From: Mediterraneibacter butyricigenes
GTDB lineage: Bacteria; Bacillota; Clostridia; Lachnospirales; Lachnospiraceae
DNA length: 64,000 bases
Direction of reading: 5' to 3'
Assembly: GCF_003574295.1 (NCBI RefSeq)
Contig: NZ_BHGK01000001.1
Span: 434,001-498,000 of the forward strand
Shown here: positions 46,395 through 54,275 of the stretch, piece after piece
How positions within the stretch are numbered: position 1 is the stretch's first letter
How the letters are laid out: every line of letters starts with the position of its first letter
The notes under the pieces: model-generated
Databases searched by the model: none
Told to the model about the DNA's origin: nothing
The model's input: the letters and a program-made list of their open reading frames with translations, nothing else
Position numbers and translations under genes: made by a program

Positions 46395-47709
46395 CGTTAT
46401 TCAATCCGAACAACCTCGTCAGATCAGAAGTTCCGGAACTCTCTTTCTTCTCATCATCCATTCTTTTGATCTCTTCCGTTGTGTTATCCACAATCGAAAG
46501 AACACCCAACTGCGTCTCCTGACTCACAAGTCCATCTATATTCCTTGCAATTTCAGCTTCTTCCTGCAGGTTTGCCGGGAAGTTCGGTGTGAAATGCGGA
46601 TGAATCTTCACCCAGGCATCTTTTTTCATTCCAGAGACCGGATTTGAAAAGATTAGCCGGTATCTCCGGTTCATTCCGGAAGTGAATTTCCGCTCCTTGG
46701 TCTTTTCCAAGTTGCTCATGGCCTGCAGCTTATACTTCATAGCAATTCCAGAGCTCGTTCCGAAGTTCTCATCCGAAATATTCGCAACCATGCTAATCTG
46801 GAAGATAAGCTTCTCTAATCGATCAATCAGATGTTCCTGCGTTGTGTCTCCGTCCGGCTTCTGTAAGAAATCCACAATCACCTGCTCCGCATCTCCGTCA
46901 AAATTGATGATTCGGTCATCTCTCACATGCTTCAATTCATCTTCTTCTAGCAGAGGGCCTAAGATCTTCAGGTAGGCATCCGCAAAATAATCCACATCAT
47001 TTGCCTTTTCGCTGATAGCCTTGTTATAGGCATTGATCATGGTCAGCACCGGCTCAAAGATTCCCATTCGCTCCTTGTTCTCAACATACTCTGTAGCAGG
47101 CACTCCGTCAAAGCCATGCAGCTTCTCATCTTCATCCCAGACAAGCTTGCCTTTGATTGTGAACCAGCGTACTTTTTCTTCGTCAGACAGGCTACCGTGC
47201 AGAACCTGATCTGCATCAACGTACAATCTCACAAAATAGCGTTCTCTTTGTAAGACGGAATCATCGTAGATCACGAAAGCATCCATCGGACTCAGGTAAG
47301 TAATGCAGATGTTGCTCTCTTCATCCACATAATACATTTCATAGCCCTTGCCAAAGATACTGCAGATCTTGGACAGCTCTGCATTGTTGTCATCCTGATC
47401 ATTGTACTGATCCAACAATTCTACATAGTTCTTGACGGCTTCATCGTCATCTACCTGCAGCTTGATCGGATGCCCAATAAAAAAGCCGTTCATCGTATCC
47501 ACGATATACTTGGCAAAATTCACAGCAATCCGATTGTCCGGTTTCCATTTTGGCTTTGCCGGTTCTAAGAAGATTGGATACTCCGTTTCGTAGGCATCTT
47601 GCAACTGTCTGTACCGGAAGGAACATTCAGCAGCATGCCTGGCAATAAATTCATTCAGTTTGTCGTCCGTCAGTTCTTCCTCTGACGGCAGTCTATATAA
47701 GTTCTGCAT
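46345..47709 (-). CDS. Portal protein, SPP1 gp6-like
   Basis: 454 residues. DNRIAVNFAKYIVDTMNGFFIGHPI, YDDSVLQRERYFVRLY and SDENFGTSSGIAMKYKLQAM are hallmarks of the SPP1-type portal. Dodecameric vertex through which DNA is packaged. AGGGAGG upstream; abuts terminase. Confidence 0.95.
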   Translation of the reverse strand: MQNLYRLPSEEELTDDKLNEFIARHAAECSFRYRQLQDAYETEYPIFLEPAKPKWKPDNRIAVNFAKYIVDTMNGFFIGHPIKLQVDDDEAVKNYVELLDQYNDQDDNNAELSKICSIFGKGYEMYYVDEESNICITYLSPMDAFVIYDDSVLQRERYFVRLYVDADQVLHGSLSDEEKVRWFTIKGKLVWDEDEKLHGFDGVPATEYVENKERMGIFEPVLTMINAYNKAISEKANDVDYFADAYLKILGPLLEEDELKHVRDDRIINFDGDAEQVIVDFLQKPDGDTTQEHLIDRLEKLIFQISMVANISDENFGTSSGIAMKYKLQAMSNLEKTKERKFTSGMNRRYRLIFSNPVSGMKKDAWVKIHPHFTPNFPANLQEEAEIARNIDGLVSQETQLGVLSIVDNTTEEIKRMDDEKKESSGTSDLTRLFGLNNDGTGGDGDGTENRTEE

Positions 47710-47710
47710 C

Positions 47711-48955
47711 TTACAGCCCTCCCTTGATATTTCTGTTCAGTCTGGCCGGAGCTTTTCTCTCCTGCTCAATGGAATAGCGTAGCATTGCCATTGCATCATC
47801 AAAAAATGGAACTGGTTCCTCCAGATAAGTGTTTGTACGCTCATCCTTCTTCCACTTCCATTGTTGGATTTCCTTTATGGTGTTTACACAGGTCGGGTAA
47901 ATGTGGATCCTGTGCTGTTTCAAATAATCGATTTGAGCATGAACACTGTTCCGTTCCTTATTGACCGGCTTTGCCCTATATCCCGCTTTCTTCCACATCT
48001 TGATTCGATCCGGCTCTGCGGAGTCACACCACATATTAAGCCTTTTGTTAAATTTCCCCTCAGCCAACCGAATGATCTCATCCGTATCCATCTCGTACAC
48101 ATACAACTCACGGCACAGGAACAACTCCCCATCCTTGAATCCAACCTCCCCAATACAGTTTGCATGGTTGAAACCAAAGTCCTGTGCATTGACCATATAG
48201 TCAAAGCGTTCCGGGCTTCGATCGAATTCTTCTACGACATAATTCTTCAGGATCAGACCGGCAACTTCACCCCATTCACCCAAACCATAGACTCTGTATC
48301 CTTCAGGATCCACTTCCTTACGCCGAAGCATACGTCTGTGATACGCCTCATCAATAAACCGGTTGTTCTCGTAGGTAGACTGATGCGTCAGAACATCCGT
48401 ATCTTCTCGGTCAAAGAATACTTTCTTGATCCAATGATGTGCCGATACCGGATTGAACGTCAGTCTGATCTGGTAGAACTGTCCCTGTGGAAGCTCCCCT
48501 CGCAAACGGTCATCGATAATCTCAAAATCCGACTGCGTGATCTCCGTGGCTTCTTCAATCCAGACATCCGTAAGCTTCCCTCGCTTAAAGGTAATAGATT
48601 TCAGCTTTTCCCGCTGCTTCTCATCATTCACGCCTCGGAAGATAATCTGGTTATGGTTGCTTTTGCATTCCAACAGCATGTTGGAACTGTTAATATACCA
48701 GTATCTCTTGTACTGCTCGCCAAACATACGAAAAATAGCACCCTGCAATTCTGCAAAAGTGCTATCTCTATTCGTGACATCTGCCTTCCGGACACACAGA
48801 AGATTCCGCCCCGGATCATTCATCAACCGCAGAATATAATGCTGTGCTGTATCCATACTTTTTCCGGATCCAGCAGAGCCTTTCATTACGATGTATCGTT
48901 TCTGGCTCTGATCAACCTCTTTGAAGCAGACATTTGCCTGAACATTTATGTTCAT
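47711..48955 (-). CDS. Terminase large subunit, PBSX family
   Basis: 414 residues. ATPase Walker A MKGSAGSGKS (residues ~24-33), Walker B DVWIEEATE, and nuclease residues in VNAQDFGFNHA and MWCDSAEPDRI plus VPFFDDAMAMLRY. Packages DNA into procapsids. Start overlaps the small-subunit stop by 4 bases. Confidence 0.95.
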   Translation of the reverse strand: MNINVQANVCFKEVDQSQKRYIVMKGSAGSGKSMDTAQHYILRLMNDPGRNLLCVRKADVTNRDSTFAELQGAIFRMFGEQYKRYWYINSSNMLLECKSNHNQIIFRGVNDEKQREKLKSITFKRGKLTDVWIEEATEITQSDFEIIDDRLRGELPQGQFYQIRLTFNPVSAHHWIKKVFFDREDTDVLTHQSTYENNRFIDEAYHRRMLRRKEVDPEGYRVYGLGEWGEVAGLILKNYVVEEFDRSPERFDYMVNAQDFGFNHANCIGEVGFKDGELFLCRELYVYEMDTDEIIRLAEGKFNKRLNMWCDSAEPDRIKMWKKAGYRAKPVNKERNSVHAQIDYLKQHRIHIYPTCVNTIKEIQQWKWKKDERTNTYLEEPVPFFDDAMAMLRYSIEQERKAPARLNRNIKGGL

Positions 48956-49401
48956 CCGGTATCACCCTTACCGTAGTCAATCGTGATGTTGAGGTCCAGA
49001 TCAGTATCCATCTCCACCTTGTCAGTATACAGTCCATACCGCTTTCCAAGCAGTTCAGCAGCCTTTAGCCTGTCTTTCTCTGATGGTGCTTTCTCTATCG
49101 CCCTCGCTGTGCTGCATCCGTCGCCTATTCCTTCCACAACGATTTCTTCCGATGCGGATTCTCCACGCATGACGCTTGTCAGGTACTCGATTACTTCCTG
49201 GGCATCGGCCGTCTTTTCGTTGTGGATTTCTTCCATCCGGTCATCTATATATTTTTTAACGTTAACATTAGTTAACAATCTGCTCGCTGCTGATTTAGCT
49301 GTTTCATCACTTTTCACATTTTTATAAACTGCCTTGTAAGCCCGGGTGGCGTTACAATCAATCAGGTACTCATCACAAAATCTTTTCTGTTTTTCAGTCA
49401 C
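48952..49401 (-). CDS. Terminase small subunit
   Basis: 149 residues with KQKRFCDEYLIDCNATRAYKAVYKN and AKSAASRLLTNVNVKKYIDDRM, the DNA-binding domain of Terminase_2 small subunits. Recognises the packaging site. Confidence 0.93.
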   Translation of the reverse strand: MTEKQKRFCDEYLIDCNATRAYKAVYKNVKSDETAKSAASRLLTNVNVKKYIDDRMEEIHNEKTADAQEVIEYLTSVMRGESASEEIVVEGIGDGCSTARAIEKAPSEKDRLKAAELLGKRYGLYTDKVEMDTDLDLNITIDYGKGDTG

Positions 49402-49439
49402 TCAGACTCACCTCCCATGTTTGCCTTCCTTCCACACAC

Positions 49440-49465
49440 AAAAAGAGACTCATTGCTGAGTCCCT
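49440..49465 (-). terminator. Terminator before the terminase genes
   Basis: Minus strand GGGACTCA/TGAGTCTC (49446-49465) followed by TTTTT. It insulates the toxin/immunity pair from packaging genes; late transcription must read through it or start after it. Confidence 0.85.
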
Positions 49466-49499
49466 TTTAACCAATACTTATAATAAAACTCTCTTTATT

Positions 49500-49685
49500 T
49501 TATGCTCGTACCAGCTCGTCTTCTTCACACCAAATCATATTTTCTTCGTCATGCTCTGTTTTTTCAGCCTGATCGATTTCCACAAAATATATCGGCGGTT
49601 TAGTCCCGCCATCTGTATCTATGCAAACTATCACGCCATGTTTCCCTGTTTCTTTAATTTTTACCTTGTCATATTCAGAAAACAT
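49500..49685 (-). CDS. DUF4926-like immunity protein
   Basis: 61 residues, acidic, SH3-like: DKVKIKETGKHGVIVCIDT and PPIYFVEIDQ, ending EEDELVRA. This matches the DUF4926 pattern. Its start codon overlaps the stop of the DUF6883-like gene (TAATG), a toxin-immunity style coupling. Confidence 0.72.
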   Translation of the reverse strand: MFSEYDKVKIKETGKHGVIVCIDTDGGTKPPIYFVEIDQAEKTEHDEENMIWCEEDELVRA

Positions 49686-50059
49686 TATTTTCCACCTTTC
49701 TTTTTCGGGTATGCCGTAATAAATCTCGGTTTTTTCTCGCCATTATCAATTTGCCATCCGGTTATTACATTCTTTTTCTTATTAATTCCCAATTCCATAT
49801 CAACCGAATACGCTGTATGTCCATATTTATTTGTCTTATATACAATCGCTGGATTATTTTTTAATCCACTTCTTATATCCCTTTCAAAAGTTTTATAATT
49901 TCTCATATTATAACCTATTGAATTAAAAAAGTCAGCCTTTCCGGCGCTTTTTGTAGGATTTAGCAAATAATTTTTAAACTTTCCATGCGTGTCTATCACA
50001 GCGTTTTTATAATTAGGCAAATGTGCTTTCTTTCCGCTTGCCGATCCTCTACCACCCAT
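49685..50059 (-). CDS. DUF6883-like toxin domain protein with phage-type leader
   Basis: 124 residues from ATG 50059 (MGGRGSASGKK). The MGGRGS leader is seen on free-standing toxin domains in MuF-type phage loci. The body (LPNYKNAVIDTHGKFKNYLL, KADFFNSIGYNMRN, PRFITAYPKKKG) has the look of DUF6883/BECR-fold nucleases, whose C-terminal strand often ends in T-x-YP. Paired with a DUF4926-like partner. Enzymatic activity is inference. Confidence 0.7.
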   Translation of the reverse strand: MGGRGSASGKKAHLPNYKNAVIDTHGKFKNYLLNPTKSAGKADFFNSIGYNMRNYKTFERDIRSGLKNNPAIVYKTNKYGHTAYSVDMELGINKKKNVITGWQIDNGEKKPRFITAYPKKKGGK

Positions 50060-50675
50060 CGCATCTCGCCTCGTTAAATTTCTCACTGAATGCCTTAATC
50101 CGCACAATATTTTCTGTGCATTCCTCCGGAACATTGCCGTAAAAGATAATCGTCTCCGGCTGCAAGCGTCTGACCATTTCTTTATAGCCTCGTATAAACA
50201 ACTCCCTTTTTATTCTGCTGTTCTGCGTTCCCACACTGGAAACCGCAACGACTCCGCCAACAGGTTCTCCATCAAAGCACCACTCAAACGATTCTTCTGT
50301 ACTCCAGCTGATCGTCGGGATCACATCCACTCCGTACATTTGCAGGTAAGCTCCTATCCAGTGTTTTCGAAAATGATTATATATCTGCAATGCCTTCGGA
50401 AAATCTGTATAGGTACTAAAATCCGGACTGCATACATATCTAAACTCCATCAGCATATCGAGATACTTGTCCGGCTGATTCCACAATCTTTGAAACTGAT
50501 AGTCATCAATAAAGAAATGGCAGCCTTTATTCTGTCGCTTCTTACAGCTCTTTGCATAATTGAAGGAAATGAAATCGCAAGAATCAAAATATGTAGGTTC
50601 AATCTCTGGGATCTGAAATTCTCCCACGCCATCAAATATCATCTTTTGCTGATTTTCAAAAGTTCTTTCCTGCAC
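50049..50675 (-). CDS. DUF4417 protein
   Basis: 208 residues from GTG 50675 (GGGAGGTG upstream). GCHFFIDDYQFQRLWNQPD, VCSPDFSTYTDFPKALQ, VIPTISWS and FIRGYKEMVRRLQPETIIFYG are the DUF4417 signatures. It is a common phage and plasmid protein of unknown activity. Overlaps the toxin-like gene by 11 bases. Confidence 0.88.
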   Translation of the reverse strand: MQERTFENQQKMIFDGVGEFQIPEIEPTYFDSCDFISFNYAKSCKKRQNKGCHFFIDDYQFQRLWNQPDKYLDMLMEFRYVCSPDFSTYTDFPKALQIYNHFRKHWIGAYLQMYGVDVIPTISWSTEESFEWCFDGEPVGGVVAVSSVGTQNSRIKRELFIRGYKEMVRRLQPETIIFYGNVPEECTENIVRIKAFSEKFNEARCDGW

Positions 50676-50702
50676 ATCCTCACCTCCCATTCACTCCAAT
50701 AG

Positions 50703-50727
50703 AAAAAGGCAACCCTTTCGGATCACC
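50703..50727 (-). terminator. Terminator upstream of the DUF4417 gene
   Basis: Minus strand GGTGATCC gaaa GGGTTGCC stem (50708-50727, some G-T pairs) followed by TTTTT (50703-50707). Marks the end of the early/middle transcript that includes the regulator at 50810. Confidence 0.75.
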
Positions 50728-50809
50728 TTCTTCTGAGAGCTTTTCATCTATGAAATTTTTGGCTTTTTAACATACTAACACGATTTTAGCGAACATTGCC
50801 GAACATTTT

Positions 50810-51280
50810 TTAATTTTCTTCAATTTTTTCAAAATATCTTTTGTTCCGCATCCGGCAGCTATCTTCTGTGTACTTGATCCGGCGTTTTGGGAAGATCTGG
50901 TTCATTTGGAGAGCGACCTGATACCATGTCAGATTATCCAGATAATATAGCCGGAACATCATCCGCAGCTCACTCTTGTCAATTCCGTCTATGTACTCCT
51001 CCACCTGGATCTGCTTTTCCAACAGGTCACTTTCCAGAAGCATCATCTTGGCTTTCCGCTTCTTCAGAAGCCCGATCCGGCGATTGATCTCCATGTTAGG
51101 AAAGCCTTTGATCTTGACCGTCCGCAGCGGCTTCTTTCCTTTCTTCCCGCAAGTCACGGAATCCGAAACAATGGTCTGGCTCAGCTGATTGATCTTTTTC
51201 TGATCATCCTGGATTCTTCTCCTCAAGTCTTTAATTTCTTCCAACATGTCTGCATACTCAACCAGAATGTTTCTTTCCAT
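50810..51280 (-). CDS. Late-gene regulator, RinA/ArpU-like
   Basis: 156 residues from ATG 51280 (GGAGG upstream). Long N-terminal coiled coil (LRRRIQDDQKKINQLSQTI), then a region-4-like HTH: KSELRMMFRLYYLDNLTWYQVALQMNQ. Size, HTH and position just before terminase fit the RinA/ArpU group, which switches on late transcription. Confidence 0.8.
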   Translation of the reverse strand: MERNILVEYADMLEEIKDLRRRIQDDQKKINQLSQTIVSDSVTCGKKGKKPLRTVKIKGFPNMEINRRIGLLKKRKAKMMLLESDLLEKQIQVEEYIDGIDKSELRMMFRLYYLDNLTWYQVALQMNQIFPKRRIKYTEDSCRMRNKRYFEKIEEN

Positions 51281-51500
51281 CGGTCTCTCCCTCCAAGTCC
51301 GCCTTAATATCACACCGCTCTGCCATGTACTCGATCAACGTCCGGTGCTCCAGTTGTCTCCCCTGCGCCTGCACCATACTCCCTGCCTGATATGCCGGTC
51401 TGCGAAACCGTTCTCTGGCTGCCTCGTCTACTCTCTTTTCAAAGACATCGTCCTTGCGGAGTTTATCATATGCCTTTGTTTTCTTGTCTCTTCCTCGCAA
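51258..51500 (-). CDS. Small basic phage protein
   Basis: 80 residues, probable TTG start at 51500 with AAGGAAG 8-9 bases upstream. MRGRDKKTKAYDKLRKDDVFEKRVDEAARERFRRPAYQ..., very rich in Arg, Lys and Glu. Overlaps the regulator by 23 bases. No family recognised. Confidence 0.6.
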   Translation of the reverse strand: MRGRDKKTKAYDKLRKDDVFEKRVDEAARERFRRPAYQAGSMVQAQGRQLEHRTLIEYMAERCDIKADLEGETDGKKHSG

Positions 51501-51506
51501 TCATAT

Positions 51507-51644
51507 CTACTTCCTTGATTCCAGGTTCTCTTCGTCAGTTACTTCACGATACGGCTCTGGTAATGGCATCCAGGCTTTCACAAGGTCTCTTGCCCGTAGT
51601 AGTCCCTGCATCCTGCCGGATGTATACTCATCAACCTTGCCCAT
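51507..51644 (-). CDS. Short phage ORF, 45 residues
   Basis: MGKVDEYTSGRMQGLLRARDL..., ending EENLESRK. Preceded by GGAGGAG 4 bases upstream and overlapping the upstream gene's stop by 14 bases, so translation is likely. Function unknown. Confidence 0.7.
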   Translation of the reverse strand: MGKVDEYTSGRMQGLLRARDLVKAWMPLPEPYREVTDEENLESRK

Positions 51645-51879
51645 CTACTCCTCCACCTTCCACGATCTCAATCACCTCTGCCAGCTTCAGCAGCTCACAG
51701 GGCTTGTCCTCTCCGACAATCCTCGCATACCGGCTTTTCTCCTTCAACTGCTCGATCACTGCATACCGGTCAAACGCTGTTGGCTGCTCATCAATCACCT
51801 GCAGCAGTGTCTTCCTCCCGGTCATATAGTCTGCTGACAGTCCATGCACCAATCCGTCCACGCTAATCATTCTGCTCAT
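51631..51879 (-). CDS. Phage hypothetical protein
   Basis: 82 residues from ATG 51879 (AAGGAG 9 bases upstream). MSRMISVDGLVHGLSADYMTGRKTLLQVIDEQPT ... ending in a Gly-rich tail VEGGGVDGQG. Commonly found among early phage genes; function not known. Confidence 0.7.
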   Translation of the reverse strand: MSRMISVDGLVHGLSADYMTGRKTLLQVIDEQPTAFDRYAVIEQLKEKSRYARIVGEDKPCELLKLAEVIEIVEGGGVDGQG

Positions 51880-52244
51880 TCGTTCCACTCCTTCATCTTC
51901 AACCTTGTTCCCTTTTCATACACCGTGCACTCTTCTACTGTGCATCCTCGGCTGTGCTCCATAATCCCTGCATAGTCACATCCATTGACTTCTGTCCGCG
52001 CACTTCGGTACTTGCAGGACATACACAGATGCCGATCCGCATTCTTTTCGGTTTTTCCTTTCTCCGCTTCCTTTTTCTGTTTCCGGAACATGGCTGCGTA
52101 AGTCCCAACCGTTCCAACAGGGATACCAGTCTTCTCTGCGATCTCCTTGTTCTGGTAGCCTTGCTCCACCAGTTCTCCAATTATGGTTCTGCGATCTTCA
52201 TGCTCGCTTTCCGGAAGCGGGGTTGATTTTCTTTTCGTTTTCAT
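51876..52244 (-). CDS. HTH protein with C-terminal Cys cluster
   Basis: 122 residues from ATG 52244 (AGGAG upstream). HTH: ELVEQGYQNKEIAEKTGIPVGTVGTYAAMFRKQ (shown in parts: NKEIAEKTGIPVGTV). A Cys cluster at LCMSCKYRS, NGCDYAG, RGCTVEECTVY may bind zinc. Likely a phage regulator. The frame stays open upstream through a C9 tract into the preceding gene. Confidence 0.75.
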   Translation of the reverse strand: MKTKRKSTPLPESEHEDRRTIIGELVEQGYQNKEIAEKTGIPVGTVGTYAAMFRKQKKEAEKGKTEKNADRHLCMSCKYRSARTEVNGCDYAGIMEHSRGCTVEECTVYEKGTRLKMKEWNE

Positions 52245-52260
52245 CTCAGTCTCCTCTGGC

Positions 52261-52518
52261 TCATCGGGGGGGGGCAATACTTTCTTCTGTCAGTTCCTCC
52301 GTCTTCTGCTTCACCATTTCTTCAATTGCCTGTTTGAATTCCGGATTTTCTACCGCCGGAACTGCGTCCACCAGATACCTTGTGTCTTCCGGTAATAATT
52401 CTTCCAATCTCTGGATTGCAACGCTCCCATCATCAAACTCCGTAAGCACTAGCACCTTTCCCCCTTTCAAAAATGCTTCCAGCGCTCCTGTTCTACTGCT
52501 TTCTCTTATCCAACTCAT
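52261..52518 (-). CDS. Phage hypothetical protein ending at a poly-C tract
   Basis: 85 residues (MSWIRESSRTGALEAFLKGGKVLVL..., KQAIEEMVKQKTEELTEESIAPPR). The last codons are made by a run of nine C. A one-base slip would fuse it to the following HTH protein. Start overlaps the upstream stop (ATGA). Confidence 0.75.
   Translation of the reverse strand: MSWIRESSRTGALEAFLKGGKVLVLTEFDDGSVAIQRLEELLPEDTRYLVDAVPAVENPEFKQAIEEMVKQKTEELTEESIAPPR
52266..52274. repeat. Homopolymer of nine G (plus strand)
   Basis: Nine consecutive G on the plus strand (C on the coding strand), 4 bases before the stop of the 85-residue gene and 21 bases before the start of the HTH gene. Confidence 0.95.
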
Positions 52519-52691
52519 GCGTCCACCTCTTCCGCTTTTTCTTCAACCGAGAACTCAATGTCTACGTTCAGGATATCTTCTCCAAAAGCAAACGTTAAGC
52601 GCCCACAGCTTTCATTCCGCTTGTCGCATTCTTTCAGGATTTCCATCAAATCATGCATGAAGCCCTCGGAAAAATTAAAATCCATTCCCAT
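52515..52691 (-). CDS. Short phage ORF, 58 residues
   Basis: MGMDFNFSEGFMHDLMEILKE..., ending in an acidic tail EEKAEEVDA. Binding site AAGGGAG 7 bases upstream; start overlaps the previous stop (TAATG), and its stop overlaps the next start (ATGA). The tight packing supports a real gene. Function unknown. Confidence 0.75.
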   Translation of the reverse strand: MGMDFNFSEGFMHDLMEILKECDKRNESCGRLTFAFGEDILNVDIEFSVEEKAEEVDA

Positions 52692-53812
52692 TATCGTTCT
52701 CCCTTCTGCAAATTCTTCAGGAATTCTATCAGGTACGTCTTACTCTCTGCATAGTGTATATACTGCTGATCATAAGTCTCATCTCTTGTGCCGGCTTTTC
52801 TCTTTTCCTTCTCCAACAGATGGTAATAATGCTCATCACGAGGCTCGCATTTCCAACCTTGTTCCCTCTGAGGATATTCCGTAACCACCAGCCGGCTACC
52901 ATCCGCAAAATCGTACTTGTAATAATTCACATCAATGTGATCATCGTAATACCATAATCCCCAGTCTTGATAGTTATTCAGCCATTCTTCTCGCTGAGTA
53001 TTATTCTTAAGTTTTGGAAGTTCCGGCTGTTCTTGTTCTTCTGGTGGGTTTTCGATTGCATCCACCTCACAGATATATCCTGCCAGTGCCGCAGCCAAGA
53101 TCTTCTGTTTCCGGATTCTGATATCATTCGGACCAAATTCTTCCTTAGCCATCTCCAGATATCTCCGAGCCTTTTCATTCTCTTCCCTTGCAATCTCGAG
53201 ATCACTCTTGCCAGATGTCTCCTCATACAGTTCCACTGGATCCGATTCTTCTATCACTTCAGCTACCGGCTCGATCACCACATCTTCCACCAGCTCGGGT
53301 GTCTCATCATGTGCGACATCGCACATCGCATCTTGCTCAACCATCTCAGGCTTATCATCTGGCAGGATTTCCGGATAATCTTCCACATTCATCTGACCAG
53401 AAATCTGTTCTTCCGGAACTTGTTCAGGTTTCCTGATCTCCCGGATATCTTTCACAGTCATATCCGGTTTTACTTCCTCGATCTGCTTATCATCCAGATA
53501 CAGCATCTCCTGCAACTGACTCTTTCCGTATTGTCGATACCGCTCATCCAGAACTGGTGAATTACCCTGGACCGAAAACCGGTCATTGATTGCCATCCAC
53601 CTGGAACAGGTTGATCTCTGGATTCCATACAGGTCCTCAGCAAATTCCCAGATTGATGCATACCCATCAGCCAGATACATCTCATGATCCCGAACGTATT
53701 TCAGGTAATACCCCACAGCCACAAATTCTCTTGTCATATTCGCGATGCTTTCGAGGATAATGTCTTTTAATTCCGGATATGTAATATTCAGATACCATTT
53801 CTCTTCATTCAT
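52691..53812 (-). CDS. Large acidic early phage protein
   Basis: 373 residues from ATG 53812 (GGAGGG upstream). The N-terminal ~110 residues are helical (VGYYLKYVRDHEMYLADGYA, then IWEFAEDLYGIQRSTCSRWM) and look like a DNA-binding region; a long acidic linker (residues ~120-230) follows, and a C-terminal Trp/Tyr-rich domain (NYQDWGLWYYDDHIDVNYYK). Probably a regulator or replication accessory factor; no firm family. Confidence 0.7.
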   Translation of the reverse strand: MNEEKWYLNITYPELKDIILESIANMTREFVAVGYYLKYVRDHEMYLADGYASIWEFAEDLYGIQRSTCSRWMAINDRFSVQGNSPVLDERYRQYGKSQLQEMLYLDDKQIEEVKPDMTVKDIREIRKPEQVPEEQISGQMNVEDYPEILPDDKPEMVEQDAMCDVAHDETPELVEDVVIEPVAEVIEESDPVELYEETSGKSDLEIAREENEKARRYLEMAKEEFGPNDIRIRKQKILAAALAGYICEVDAIENPPEEQEQPELPKLKNNTQREEWLNNYQDWGLWYYDDHIDVNYYKYDFADGSRLVVTEYPQREQGWKCEPRDEHYYHLLEKEKRKAGTRDETYDQQYIHYAESKTYLIEFLKNLQKGER

Positions 53813-54030
53813 GCTTGTTCCCTCCGGTTCCATTCCTGCTGGATTGCTACGATTACCGGCGTCCATGTGATTGCCAGATTGTTATAAAATCTTAACATCA
53901 ATGGATCGTTCTGATACTTCACACCGACCTTCCGCATATCCGCCTGGTATTGCTTCATGTCCCTGTGTCTTGTATAATCCTTATAGGCTTTCCAGATTGA
54001 ATTCTGGATATCTGCTATTTTTTCATGCAT
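53809..54030 (-). CDS. Small early phage protein
   Basis: 73 residues, helical: MHEKIADIQNSIWKAYKDYTRHRDM, LMLRFYNNLAITWTPVIVAIQ. Start preceded by GGAGGGC. It is the first gene after the putative origin. Function unknown. Confidence 0.7.
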   Translation of the reverse strand: MHEKIADIQNSIWKAYKDYTRHRDMKQYQADMRKVGVKYQNDPLMLRFYNNLAITWTPVIVAIQQEWNRREQA

Positions 54031-54051
54031 AATGCCCTCCGTATTTTAAAA

Positions 54052-54267
54052 GTTACAGTTTTTTGACATTGTTACACTTTTTCTTAGATGGTTACATTTC
54101 GTTTTGTAACCATAAAACCGCGTATTTTCAACGTTTATCACGTTTTTTTATTACGGTTACAGAAGTTACATGCATTTTCCTCGTATGGAAAAACTTTTTA
54201 TATAAAACACTCACAAAAAACTTTTTTTATATAAGAAAAGTGAGTGTAACTTTTGTAACTTTGTAAC
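54052..54267. other. Putative phage replication origin (GTTACA iterons)
   Basis: A 245-base non-coding segment after the helicase gene. It has nine GTTACA/TGTAAC copies (starts 54052, 54071, 54091, 54105, 54156, 54165, 54245, 54254, 54262), a CACTCAC/GTGAGTG inverted repeat (54208-54246) with an AT-only loop, and long A/T runs. Location inside the replication module fits an origin. Confidence 0.5.
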
Positions 54268-54275
54268 CCTTGCCC

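Noticed and set aside
53308-53326. Second copy of the GTGCGAC palindrome
   Set aside because: TGTGCGA-C/T-TCGCACA here is part of coding sequence (CDVAHDE) in the large acidic phage protein; similarity to the site at 28968 is probably chance.
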